Source of the DNA: Rubrobacter indicoceani | GTDB taxonomy: Bacteria > Actinomycetota > Rubrobacteria > Rubrobacterales > Rubrobacteraceae | Reading direction: 5' to 3' | Assembly: GCF_003568865.1 (NCBI RefSeq) | Contig: NZ_CP031115.1 | Coordinates: 248,001-312,000 of the forward strand | Length of the DNA: 64,000 nt | Shown here: positions 41,346-49,562 of the stretch, piece by piece | Layout of the letters: the number at the start of each line of letters is the position of its first letter | How positions within the stretch are numbered: the stretch's first letter is position 1 | Translations under genes and position numbers: made by a program | The notes under the pieces: model-generated | What the model saw: the letters and a program-made list of their open reading frames with translations, nothing else | Databases searched by the model: none | Told to the model about the DNA's origin: nothing

Positions 41346-42638
41346 ATGTCCGAGGGGTCGGAGGTGCGGGGTCGTGGGGAGGTCCCCGCAAGCGGCGCGC
41401 CGCGAGGTTTCGCAAGGAGCCTCAAGTACGTCGGGCCGGGGCTGGTGGTCGCGGCGACGGGGGTCGGGGCGGGGGACATGGTCTCCTCGCTCTCGGCGGG
41501 TACCGGCTTCGGGACGGTGCTTGTCTGGGCCGTTGTTCTCGGCGCCGTTCTCAAGTTCGCCCTGACGGAGGGGCTCGGGCGCTGGTACATGGCGACGGGC
41601 CGCACCATCCTTGAAGGCTGGAAGTCGCTCGGGAAGTGGGCTACGGTGTACTTCGGGGTTTATCTCATGATCGTAACCTTCGTTTTCGGGGCCGCCGCCG
41701 TTTCGTCCTCCGCTCTTGCGGTAACGGCGATGCTCCCCGGTGTCCTGCCGCTCTGGGCGTGGGCCGTTCTGCACGGTGTCGCCGGGTTTCTGGTCGTCGG
41801 CTTCGGACGCTACAAGCTCTTCGAGCGGGTGATGGAGGTTTTCGTCGGCCTGATGTTTATCACGGTCGTAGGGCTTGCGGCGCTGCTCGCCCCGAACCTC
41901 GGGGAGCTTGCGCTCGGGACGGTCGTGCCGCGCATCCCAGACGGCTCGCTTCTCTACGCGCTTGCGATCATCGGCGGCGTCGGCGGGACGTTCACGCTCG
42001 CGTCGTACCCGTACTGGGCGAGGGAGCGGGGCTGGAGCCGGCCCGAGTGGATCCCGACCATGCGCGTGGATATCGGGGTCGGCTACGTCGTTACGGGGCT
42101 GTTCATGGTGGCTATGCTCGTGATCGGAGCGGAGCTGCTCTTTGCAAGCGGCGAGGGGATAGAGGGAGAGTCGGGCCTCGTGGCCCTTTCGGACCCGATC
42201 TCGGCCCGCTTCGGCGGCGTGGCCGGGGCGATGTTCCTTGTCGGATTCTGGGCCGCCGCGACCAGCTCCATCTTCGGGGCCTGGAACGGTGGGGCATACC
42301 TTTTCGCCGACCTCGTCAGAACCATGAAGAACGTCCCGGACGAACGCGCCGGGGAATACCTCTCCGAGAAAAGCCTCTGGTTCAGGGGCTTTCTTGCCTG
42401 GATGACCTTTCCGCCGATGGTGCTGCTCGCCCTCGGTCAGCCGGTCCTGCTCATTATAATCTACGCCTCGCTCGGGGCGTTGTTCATGCCGTTTCTCGCC
42501 CTGACCCTGCTCTGGCTCCTGAACTCCTCCCGGACGCCTCGGGAACACCGCAGCGGCTGGCTCTCGAACGTCGCGCTCGGCGGCTCGCTGCTACTCTTTG
42601 CGGTGCTTGGCGCAAACGAACTGACAGGAGCTTTATGA
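41346..42638 (+). CDS. Nramp-related transporter with non-canonical metal site
   Basis: 430 residues, eleven or so membrane segments. TM1 reads YVGPGLVVAATGVGAGDMVSS: the usual metal-binding DPGN is replaced by GAGD (41-44). TM6 reads IIGGVGGTFTLASYPYW instead of the canonical A-x-x-MPH motif. So the fold is Nramp but the transition-metal residues are absent, as in Mg2+-type or other Nramp-related carriers. It overlaps queF by four bases and follows queT, which suggests a role linked to queuosine synthesis or its cofactors. The substrate is open. Confidence 0.8.
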   Translation: MSEGSEVRGRGEVPASGAPRGFARSLKYVGPGLVVAATGVGAGDMVSSLSAGTGFGTVLVWAVVLGAVLKFALTEGLGRWYMATGRTILEGWKSLGKWATVYFGVYLMIVTFVFGAAAVSSSALAVTAMLPGVLPLWAWAVLHGVAGFLVVGFGRYKLFERVMEVFVGLMFITVVGLAALLAPNLGELALGTVVPRIPDGSLLYALAIIGGVGGTFTLASYPYWARERGWSRPEWIPTMRVDIGVGYVVTGLFMVAMLVIGAELLFASGEGIEGESGLVALSDPISARFGGVAGAMFLVGFWAAATSSIFGAWNGGAYLFADLVRTMKNVPDERAGEYLSEKSLWFRGFLAWMTFPPMVLLALGQPVLLIIIYASLGALFMPFLALTLLWLLNSSRTPREHRSGWLSNVALGGSLLLFAVLGANELTGAL

Positions 42639-43069
42639 TGTTGTCCGAAGATTTCGGCATACCAGACAGAGACGAACTCGCTCTTGGACGCAACACACGC
42701 GGCCCCATCTCCGCCGACGAGCTGGACACCGTACCCTGGAATCACCCCGGCGCGGATGCAACGGTGGAGTTCACGACCGACGAGCTGACGGCCTTCTGTC
42801 CCGTGACAAACCAGCCGGATTTCTACAGGCTGTCGGTGAAGTACCGCCCGGCAGAGAAGCTGCTCGAATCCAAGGCGATGAAGCTGTACCTGTGGGGTTT
42901 CCGCGACCGGGGGGCCTTTGCCGAAGACCTCGCCGCTACGCTGCTCGGGGACCTTTCAAAAGCCTGCGAGCCGGTCTGGATGGAGGTTGATCTCACCCAG
43001 CGGGTCCGGGGCGGACTGGAGATCCGGACGGTCGTACGCTACGCGGGGGCCGAGCAGCCCGGTGGCTAG
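42635..43069 (+). CDS. queF: NADPH-dependent 7-cyano-7-deazaguanine reductase
   Basis: 144 residues from an ATG that overlaps the transporter stop; CAGGAG lies upstream. QueF reduces preQ0 to preQ1 in queuosine synthesis. The catalytic Cys is C55 and the proton-donor Asp is D62 in FCPVTNQPDF; E78-SKAMKLYLWGFRDRGAFAE is the conserved substrate-binding segment. It is the short unimodular form. Its stop overlaps the convergent sulfotransferase gene by four bases. Confidence 0.95.
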   Translation: MMLSEDFGIPDRDELALGRNTRGPISADELDTVPWNHPGADATVEFTTDELTAFCPVTNQPDFYRLSVKYRPAEKLLESKAMKLYLWGFRDRGAFAEDLAATLLGDLSKACEPVWMEVDLTQRVRGGLEIRTVVRYAGAEQPGG

Positions 43070-44067
43070 GCTGTCGGCTCGGACAGCTTGTAGCCGAGCT
43101 TCCGCATCAGCGGAGCGAGCCTCTGCTCTACGCCCGCGACCTGCTCCGGGGTCAGGTCTTCGCGCCAGCCCTCTGACTTCGCCTTGCGGTAGAACTTGCC
43201 CTCGCCCTTTTTCTCCTGCGGGATGTTCTCCCACGAATGCCTGTCCACGACCCGCACAAGGGTCGCGTCGTCGAACGGAACGCCGAGCGTGGTGTACAGG
43301 CGACGCATCGCGCCGAGCGCGTCGCTGCGCAGCTCCTCGTAGCGGACCATCACCTTCGGCCCTACGTGAGCTTCATAGGCCAGCGCGGCTTCGGTGACTA
43401 TTCGGTTGTAGCGTTCGGCGTACTTGAGGGCCGTGGCTAGGTCTTCCCGGGATGCCTCGGACATCTGCGCGTTCACGGCCCCGAGGGTTCGCTTCTTCAA
43501 CGCCCGCTCGTGGCTCCACGAGCCCGGCTTCCTTGCGTCCATCCACGAGGCCACAACGTCCCTCGGGTCGCGGACTAGCAGGACCATCCGGCTCTCCGGG
43601 GTGGCTTCCTGGAGGATCTTCGCCCCGATGGAACCCGCAGGCTCCTTGATGACAAGGAAACCCCCGCGGACAATGCCCCCGAACCGGGCCACTGCCCCGT
43701 CCGCGACAAAGCCTCGGACGTTCTCGAGCCAGACGCTCCGGTAGCGGTTGGAGAAGATAAAGCCGACCCCCCCGCCGCCGCTCGTGCGTTTGAGGCCCAG
43801 ATGGTACGGGTCAAAGACCTTGCCGATGTTCGGCTCGAACCACACGGCCTGGTTCGGCATGTCCTGCATCATCGCGGCGAGCCACGTTGTACCGCTCCGG
43901 CCCCCGCCGAAAACCCAGATAAACCGCGAGATAAGGTCCTGTCTTCTGCGAAGATCCCTCAGGTGCCCGGCCTCCCGCCTGAGCTGTCGGACCTCGCGCG
44001 CGAGTCGGGCCTTTGTCCGGCCCCTGCCTTCGGGCGTGAGCAGAAGGGTCTTGAGCTCCGAGATCAT
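43066..44067 (-). CDS. Sulfotransferase family protein
   Basis: 333 residues. After a coiled-coil-like N-terminus (10-48), the PAPS 5'-phosphosulfate loop is FGGGRSGTTWLAAMM (53-67) and the 3'-phosphate motif is LLVRDPRDVVASWMD at about 180-195. It would transfer sulfate from PAPS to a sugar, lipid or other acceptor; the acceptor is unknown. It has no signal peptide. The next gene in its direction (upstream) is on the same strand. Confidence 0.85.
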   Translation of the reverse strand: MISELKTLLLTPEGRGRTKARLAREVRQLRREAGHLRDLRRRQDLISRFIWVFGGGRSGTTWLAAMMQDMPNQAVWFEPNIGKVFDPYHLGLKRTSGGGGVGFIFSNRYRSVWLENVRGFVADGAVARFGGIVRGGFLVIKEPAGSIGAKILQEATPESRMVLLVRDPRDVVASWMDARKPGSWSHERALKKRTLGAVNAQMSEASREDLATALKYAERYNRIVTEAALAYEAHVGPKVMVRYEELRSDALGAMRRLYTTLGVPFDDATLVRVVDRHSWENIPQEKKGEGKFYRKAKSEGWREDLTPEQVAGVEQRLAPLMRKLGYKLSEPTA

Positions 44068-44097
44068 GGCGCCCAGTATAAACGGTGCGATTCCGGA

Positions 44098-45009
44098 TTA
44101 CACCGGGTCGGACGGCGGCCTCTTTTCCGTTCCGCAACCGAGGTGTCCGGCGAAAAAGGCGTTGACGCGCCGGCTGTATTCCTCGCGGTCCCTGTAGTAG
44201 GAACCGACGTGTTCGGCCCCGGGGACCAGCCACAGCTCTTTTGGTTCTCCGGCGAGCCCGTACATCCTGCGGGAGTCCTCCGGGTCGGTCACCCTGTCTC
44301 CGTCGCCGTGGATGAACATAACCGGGCGCGGTGAGATACCCGCGACGCAGCGCACCGGCTCCACCTCTCTCGGGTCGTAGCCGAGAAACCGGCTGGCAAG
44401 GGTGTAGGCCGGAAGCTCCAGCGGCCCGACGTAGTCTCTGAGCCGGGCGCGCAGCAGGGCCGTCTGCGAGGCGAACGGCGAGTCCGCGACGACCGCCTCT
44501 ATCCTTGCGTCCCCGGCCGCGACCATCAGGGCCACCGCGCCGCCCATCGAGTACCCGAGAACGCCGAGCGGCGCCTCCGGATCCCGCAGGAGCGCGTACC
44601 CGACGGCGGCCTTTGCGTCGAGCCTTTCGTGGTAGCCGAGCGAGACACGGTCGCCCTCGGAGTCTCCGCGCCCCCGGTTGTCGAAGAGCAGCACGTTCGC
44701 CCCGCCGCGCCAGAGCGCCGCAGAGATGCCGAGGACGTGATGCCTTGCGCTGTTGTAGCCGCAGAGTACGATCACCGTTCGTCCGGCCCCCGGTTTCGGG
44801 AGCCACCAGCCGCCGAGCCGGAGCCCGTCCCCGGTTGTAAACGATACCTCCTCGTACGGGACGCCGAGTTCCCAGGGGGTGAGGAACTGCGTCTCGACCG
44901 GCGACGGGGTGGTCACCTGCCGGGCGGCCCTTCGGGCGGCCACCAGGGCCAGACCGGCGCCGGTCAGCATCACCCCGGTCCTGAGGGTCGGGGGTTTGAT
45001 CCGGGTCAT
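44098..45009 (-). CDS. Alpha/beta hydrolase, membrane-tethered
   Basis: 303 residues from an ATG at 45009; an upstream ATG at 45057 is also possible. An N-terminal hydrophobic segment (about 10-25) may anchor it. The alpha/beta core has VIVLCGYNSARHH, LLFDNRGRGDSEGD, the nucleophile elbow GYSMGG (S154), an acid in FIHGDGDRVTD and a His in GAEHVGSY. It resembles BAAT/YfhR-like serine hydrolases or prolyl-oligopeptidase-like esterases. The substrate is unknown. Confidence 0.85.
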   Translation of the reverse strand: MTRIKPPTLRTGVMLTGAGLALVAARRAARQVTTPSPVETQFLTPWELGVPYEEVSFTTGDGLRLGGWWLPKPGAGRTVIVLCGYNSARHHVLGISAALWRGGANVLLFDNRGRGDSEGDRVSLGYHERLDAKAAVGYALLRDPEAPLGVLGYSMGGAVALMVAAGDARIEAVVADSPFASQTALLRARLRDYVGPLELPAYTLASRFLGYDPREVEPVRCVAGISPRPVMFIHGDGDRVTDPEDSRRMYGLAGEPKELWLVPGAEHVGSYYRDREEYSRRVNAFFAGHLGCGTEKRPPSDPV

Positions 45010-45129
45010 GGCTCGGGAGCGTATTCTCACGTAAGCTATGTTAAAGCATGCGGGCATTAGCGGGGTACCGCCGACATCCCGCAGGGCTTGGAGGTCGGAG
45101 CAAACAACCGTTCGGGGAGTACGAAAGTC

Positions 45130-45915
45130 ATGGATACAAAGAGGGTTGAAAATAAAGGTCCTGACGGACCGAAAGGACCCGGCAGGAAGCTCGCGGTAAA
45201 CGAGACGCCGCCCGGTCAGTGGGCGATGGAGCTGGCCGGGATAGCGTTTTTCGGCGTTCTTTCCGGCTTTCTGGCGTGGCAGATGCTCCTCGGTGCGGCG
45301 GCGTTCGGGTACGTGTGGCTTGTGCCGGTCCTCGCCGTCTGCGCGTACCTCGCCGCCGACCTCGCCTCGGGGTTTGCACACTTCGCCCTCGACAACTTCG
45401 GGGATGAGGACACGCCGTTTCTCGGGCCGTATTTCATAAAGCCGTTCCGGGATCACCACGTTGACCCGAAGGGCATCACCCGCAACGATTTCGTGGACAC
45501 GAACGGCAACAACTGCCTGGCCACCATCCCGCCCATGCTCGCCGTCGTGCTTTTCGTGCCGGTTGCGACGACGCTCTGGGGGTACTTCTTCGGGGCGTTC
45601 TTCCTGTTTCTGTGCCTCGGGGTCTTTCTGACCAACCAGTTTCACAAGTGGGCGCACCTCGACGACCCGCCGAGGTTTGTAAAGGCCGTTCAGGGGACCG
45701 GCCTGATCCTCTCCAGAGAACACCACGACATCCACCACGAAAGCCCCTACGACACTTACTACTGCATCACCGTCGGGGTGTGGAACCCGCTCTTCGACCG
45801 CTTCAACCTTTTCGAGAGGACGGAGCGTTTTATCCGCCGCACCGTCCCCGGCTGCCACCCCGAACTCCGCTCCGAGCGCGAGGGGGCGCTCAACGAAACC
45901 CGTCAGGGGGGCTAG
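45130..45915 (+). CDS. CarF/PEDS1-type plasmanylethanolamine desaturase family protein
   Basis: 261 residues. Four membrane segments (about 32-52, 62-80, 135-150, 152-168) are interleaved with the family histidine clusters: AHFALDN (H84), RDHHVDP (H109, H110), FHKWAH (H172, H176) and REHHDIHH (H198, H199, H202, H203). SPYDTYYCITVGVWNPLFDR is another diagnostic string. Family knowledge: CarF (Myxococcus) and animal PEDS1/TMEM189 insert the vinyl-ether bond of plasmalogens using O2. All candidate metal-binding His are present. No ether-lipid gene is adjacent. Confidence 0.87.
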   Translation: MDTKRVENKGPDGPKGPGRKLAVNETPPGQWAMELAGIAFFGVLSGFLAWQMLLGAAAFGYVWLVPVLAVCAYLAADLASGFAHFALDNFGDEDTPFLGPYFIKPFRDHHVDPKGITRNDFVDTNGNNCLATIPPMLAVVLFVPVATTLWGYFFGAFFLFLCLGVFLTNQFHKWAHLDDPPRFVKAVQGTGLILSREHHDIHHESPYDTYYCITVGVWNPLFDRFNLFERTERFIRRTVPGCHPELRSEREGALNETRQGG

Positions 45916-46592
45916 ACGACCTCCACGTCGGTGTCGTCCACCTCGAGAACGCCGTCGAGGCCGAGGATCTCGGCCCTCAGAAGGTCGAGGTCGTCCTGAG
46001 TGCCGATGGTCCCGGCGAGGGCGATGACGCCTTCCGCCGATGAGACGACCTCCACCTCCGTGCCCTCAAGAAGCTCCAGCAGTTCCTCTACGTCGTCTTC
46101 AACGGTTTCGTTGTCCCTGAGCGCCGGGTCTACCTCCGCCTCGCCGGTCTCCGGGTCTACGTAGGCGTCGTTTCTCGGGTACCCGGAGTCCGGGGTGTCG
46201 GCCTCGTCCTGCCAGTCTTCGCGAGCGGCTTCTTCCGGGGGAGGCCCCTCGTTCTCTTCTTCCGGAACGGTAACGAACTGCCCTTCGCTCTCCGCGTCCT
46301 GCGGACCACCGTCCAACGTCCCGGACGGAGCGTAACCCTCCGGGGAGACCGCGTCTTCTACGTGATCTCCCGGCCCCTCGTTGGAGCGGTCGGCGTGGAA
46401 GGTAGCGAAGTCGGCGTCCCTGTCGGTCTCTACCGACCCCACCGGGACCTCGAACCGCTCGGAGCCGTCCGCTCGTTCGATAATGAAGTGCGTCGCCGCA
46501 CCGCTATCATCCGCCACGACCTCGGAGATGCGGCCGATCTCCCGCCCCTCCGCGTCGTTCGCCGTCATGCCGACCATGCTCCTTGCATCCAT
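45912..46592 (-). CDS. PRC-barrel and BON-like domain protein
   Basis: 226 residues. The N-terminal PRC-barrel (about 5-70) has GMTANDAEGREIGRISEVVAD and RFEVPVGSVE. A long acidic, proline-rich linker (70-175) follows. The C-terminal 45 residues (VEVVSSAEGVIALAGTI, then LGLDGVLEVDDTDVEVV) have the strand-helix-strand pattern of a BON domain, a lipid- or periplasm-associated fold. It overlaps the desaturase stop by four bases, convergent. It is cytoplasmic by sequence; the role is unknown. Confidence 0.8.
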   Translation of the reverse strand: MDARSMVGMTANDAEGREIGRISEVVADDSGAATHFIIERADGSERFEVPVGSVETDRDADFATFHADRSNEGPGDHVEDAVSPEGYAPSGTLDGGPQDAESEGQFVTVPEEENEGPPPEEAAREDWQDEADTPDSGYPRNDAYVDPETGEAEVDPALRDNETVEDDVEELLELLEGTEVEVVSSAEGVIALAGTIGTQDDLDLLRAEILGLDGVLEVDDTDVEVV

Positions 46593-46921
46593 GATGATCC
46601 TCTATCCACTCTGAAAAGCTTTCCACTGCGGGTTCTTGTTTCCCCGACCCGACGAATAGTAAAAGGCGCCGCCGAAGATCAGCCTCCGTCGAGCTCCTCT
46701 GAAAAAGACAACCGGCATGTGAGATAGTAAAGTAAAGACATTCAAAGACGCGAATGTAGAGCGCGGCGGAAGGGATACATGCTTCGTGAAGGCCGGAAAG
46801 GCGCTCGTGCCCCCTTACGTTTCAGCGGTCTTAGCATGATCCGGCTCCAAAAGAAGGCCGTCCCGACAGCGGGACGGAACGGTAAAACAAAGAAGTAGTA
46901 AAGGTATAAGGGAGGTCGAGG
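46593..46921. other. Intergenic region, one hairpin
   Basis: No gene is supported in this 329-base gap. It is A-rich near 46700-46760 and again at 46880-46905. A short perfect hairpin, CCGTCCC/GGGACGG, lies at 46858-46877, about 45 bases before the next start, whose ribosome site is GGGAGGT. Promoter elements are not clear. Confidence 0.4.
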
Positions 46922-49228
46922 ATGGACAGGGGCTTTGAGGCAGAGAGGTATCCTTCGGCGCTCTGGACGCCGGAGCGTCTGATGGAGCAGTCGCACTGGC
47001 TGATGCACATACCCTTTGCCTTTGCGCTGACGGACCTTTTCAGACCCGAGCGTTTCGTCGAGCTGGGCTCTCACCGGGGCGATTCGTACTTTGCGTTCTG
47101 TCAGGCGGTAGAAAAACTGAGCCTCAAGACCGAGTGCTACGCCGTGGACACCTGGGCCGGAGACCTGCACACGGGCGGCTACCCGGATGAGGTCTTCTCC
47201 AGCGTCGAAGCCTACAACAACCTGAAGTACTCGCGCTTCTCGACGCTTCTGCGGTGTCTCTTTGACGAGGCCCTCGACCGCTTCGAGGACGGCAGCGTGG
47301 ACCTGCTCCACATAGACGGCACGCACACTTACGAGGCCGTGCGCCACGATTTCGAGTCCTGGCTGCCCAAGATGAGCAGGCGGGGCATCATCCTCCTGCA
47401 CGACGTTGCGGAATTTCAGGACGACTTCGGGGTCTGGCGGTTCTGGGAGGAGGTTCGCAAAGAGTACCCGAGCTTTACGTTCTCCTTTGAGCACGGCCTC
47501 GGCGTTCTGGCGGTTGGCGATGACCTGCCGGAAGCTGCGCGGCTCTTCTTCAAGGACGACGCGCACGCCCCGGAGACCGTCCACTATTTCTCGATGCTCG
47601 GGGAGAGGGTCCGAGAGATGGCAGGGGCAAGAGACGAAAACGGAACGGTAGCTCCCCGAAACTCGCCCGGTGAACCTTTTGCGGGGGGGAACGACGAAAG
47701 TACCCTGCAGCAGACCGTCAGGCTTCTGGCCTTCTACCTGCCGCAGTTCTATCCCACGCCGGAGAACGACTCGTGGTGGGGCCGGGGGTTCACGGAGTGG
47801 ACAAACGTGGTGCAGGCGAAGCCGCTCTACGCGACACACGATCAGCCACGCATCCCGGCTGATCTGGGCTTCTACGACCTGAGGCTCGCTGAGGCTCGGG
47901 AGGCGCAGGCCAGCCTCGCCCGCGAGCACGGCATCTCCGGCTTCTGCTACTACCACTACTGGTTCAAGGGCAGGCGCATCCTGGAGCGCCCTTCAAGCGA
48001 GATGCTCCTCTCCGGCGAGCCGGACTTCCCCTTCTGTTTCTGCTGGGCCAACCACAGCTGGACCGCGCACTGGAACGACGGCATCGCCGATCGTTTTATA
48101 GAGCAGTCGTACAGCGACAAAGACGACCTTGAACACATCCGCTGGCTGCTGGAGGCATTCAAGGACAGCCGCTACATAAAGATAAACGGTCGCCCGCTAC
48201 TGCTCGTCTACATCGTTCAGGATCTCCCGGATGCAAAGAGGACTTTCGACCTGTGGCGGGAAGAGGCACGAAAGGCCGGCGTCGCCGAGCCGTACATCTG
48301 CAAGGTCGAGGCTATGGGCGACTTCGACGACCCCGGTGAGTCGGGTTGCGACGCTGCGGTGGAGTTTCCTCCTCACCCGACAGAGACAAGGGCTAAGACC
48401 CTCACCGGGACGGACGATCTCTATTCGAAAAACCATGTCTACAGCTACAAAGAGCTGGCAGGGACTTATATCAACCGGGAAAAGCCTTCCTTCAGGGTGT
48501 TCCCAACCGTTATGCCGTCGTTCGACAACACCCCGCGACACCGGGACGGCGGGGCGTCTCTTTTTCTGGGCTCCACACCAGAACTCTACGGAGGCTGGCT
48601 GGAAGCCTCCATCGAAAAAGCCCTTGCAAACCCGCCGGAGGAACGCCTAGTCTTTGTAAACGCCTGGAACGAGTGGGGGGAGGGAAACCACCTCGAACCC
48701 GATATAAAAAACGGAAGGGCTTACCTTGAGAGCATGCGTAAGGCTCTTGAGAAATCCGGAGTGAAACCGGGCACAGCGCAAACGACGGGCCGGAGCCCGG
48801 TGAAAGGATGGTCCCCGACGGTCGAGAACCGCTACGCTGACCTGCTCGCCAAACACGCCCTGCTTCAGCAGGAGATGCTCGAACGCCTCCGGGTGGAGGA
48901 GGATCTGATAATGCCTCCGAGGGTCAAGAAAGAGTACGAGACGAGCAGGCAACGGATCTCGGATCTTCAGGACGTAGTCCGTCTCAGAAACGAGGAGAAC
49001 AAACAGCTGATCCGGTGGCTGAGGGAGATCAACGGCGCTTCGCAGAACCTGTTCTCCTCCCGAAGCTGGAGGGTCGCCAACATCCTCGGCGCCGCCGCCC
49101 GACGCCTGGGACGACAACCGCACCTCGTAACATCCGCCAGGCGTATCCGTAAAGTTGCAAAAGAGTTTCGGGCCTGGAGCAAGAACCGTAGAGCCAGAAA
49201 CGCCGGAGCGAACAAGCCCCCCGTCTGA
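46922..49228 (+). CDS. Methyltransferase - WbsX (GH99-like) fusion for surface polysaccharide
   Basis: 768 residues, ATG with GGGAGG upstream. Residues about 40-210 form a class I methyltransferase-like domain (FVELGSHRGDSYFAFCQAV, VDLLHIDGTHTYEAVRHDF). About 262-620 is a WbsX/GH99-like domain: LLAFYLPQFYPTPENDSWWG, GFTEWTNV, GFCYYHYWFKG, FCFCWANHSWTAHWN and NAWNEWGEGNHLEPD. The last 130 residues are a coiled coil ending in basic residues. WbsX proteins occur in O-antigen and capsule loci and act on mannan-like or rhamnan glycans. No sugar genes are adjacent. Confidence 0.87.
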   Translation: MDRGFEAERYPSALWTPERLMEQSHWLMHIPFAFALTDLFRPERFVELGSHRGDSYFAFCQAVEKLSLKTECYAVDTWAGDLHTGGYPDEVFSSVEAYNNLKYSRFSTLLRCLFDEALDRFEDGSVDLLHIDGTHTYEAVRHDFESWLPKMSRRGIILLHDVAEFQDDFGVWRFWEEVRKEYPSFTFSFEHGLGVLAVGDDLPEAARLFFKDDAHAPETVHYFSMLGERVREMAGARDENGTVAPRNSPGEPFAGGNDESTLQQTVRLLAFYLPQFYPTPENDSWWGRGFTEWTNVVQAKPLYATHDQPRIPADLGFYDLRLAEAREAQASLAREHGISGFCYYHYWFKGRRILERPSSEMLLSGEPDFPFCFCWANHSWTAHWNDGIADRFIEQSYSDKDDLEHIRWLLEAFKDSRYIKINGRPLLLVYIVQDLPDAKRTFDLWREEARKAGVAEPYICKVEAMGDFDDPGESGCDAAVEFPPHPTETRAKTLTGTDDLYSKNHVYSYKELAGTYINREKPSFRVFPTVMPSFDNTPRHRDGGASLFLGSTPELYGGWLEASIEKALANPPEERLVFVNAWNEWGEGNHLEPDIKNGRAYLESMRKALEKSGVKPGTAQTTGRSPVKGWSPTVENRYADLLAKHALLQQEMLERLRVEEDLIMPPRVKKEYETSRQRISDLQDVVRLRNEENKQLIRWLREINGASQNLFSSRSWRVANILGAAARRLGRQPHLVTSARRIRKVAKEFRAWSKNRRARNAGANKPPV

Positions 49229-49432
49229 AGCAGGCACTCCCGCTTGCGCAGGGCCGGAACAAAGAGAACAGAAACCCCGCCCGTACCGGGAAAGAGCATC
49301 TGCCGGCCCAACTCCACTCCCGGTACTCCCCTACCTACACAGGCCGACCGAGGCCGGCCGAAACCCGGGGAGCTGCTCGCGCCCGAAGCAACCTTCCGCC
49401 CGATAACGCGTATCCCTGAAGACCCCGGAGCC

Positions 49433-49465
49433 CTTGCTTGATCTACGCAAAGCAAGTAATAAAAT
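49433..49465 (+). promoter_or_regulatory. Promoter with overlapping inverted repeat, clp gene
   Basis: TTGATC (49438-49443) and TAAAAT (49460-49465) are 16 bases apart and fit a sigma-A promoter. The inverted repeat CTTGCTT-N10-AAGCAAG (49433-49456) covers the -35 box and looks like a repressor site. It is near, but not identical to, the HAIR element (CTTGAGT-N7-ACTCAAG) bound by HspR. No CtsR or CIRCE box was found. The rest of 49229-49562 is empty of genes. Confidence 0.5.
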
Positions 49466-49562
49466 ATGAGCGTGAAAGACTTAGATATGAAGGTTATTCC
49501 AGAGGTATCCGGGGGAAAGAGTCTTTCTGTGATCACTATCAGGAGCGGTGTGGAGGTTTTAT

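Noticed and set aside
41636-43069. A 477-codon plus-strand frame
   Set aside because: Shadow of the Nramp-like gene up to 42634; only the QueF part is coding.
44098-45858. A 586-codon minus-strand frame
   Set aside because: The N-terminal half is antisense to the desaturase gene; the hydrolase starts near 45009.
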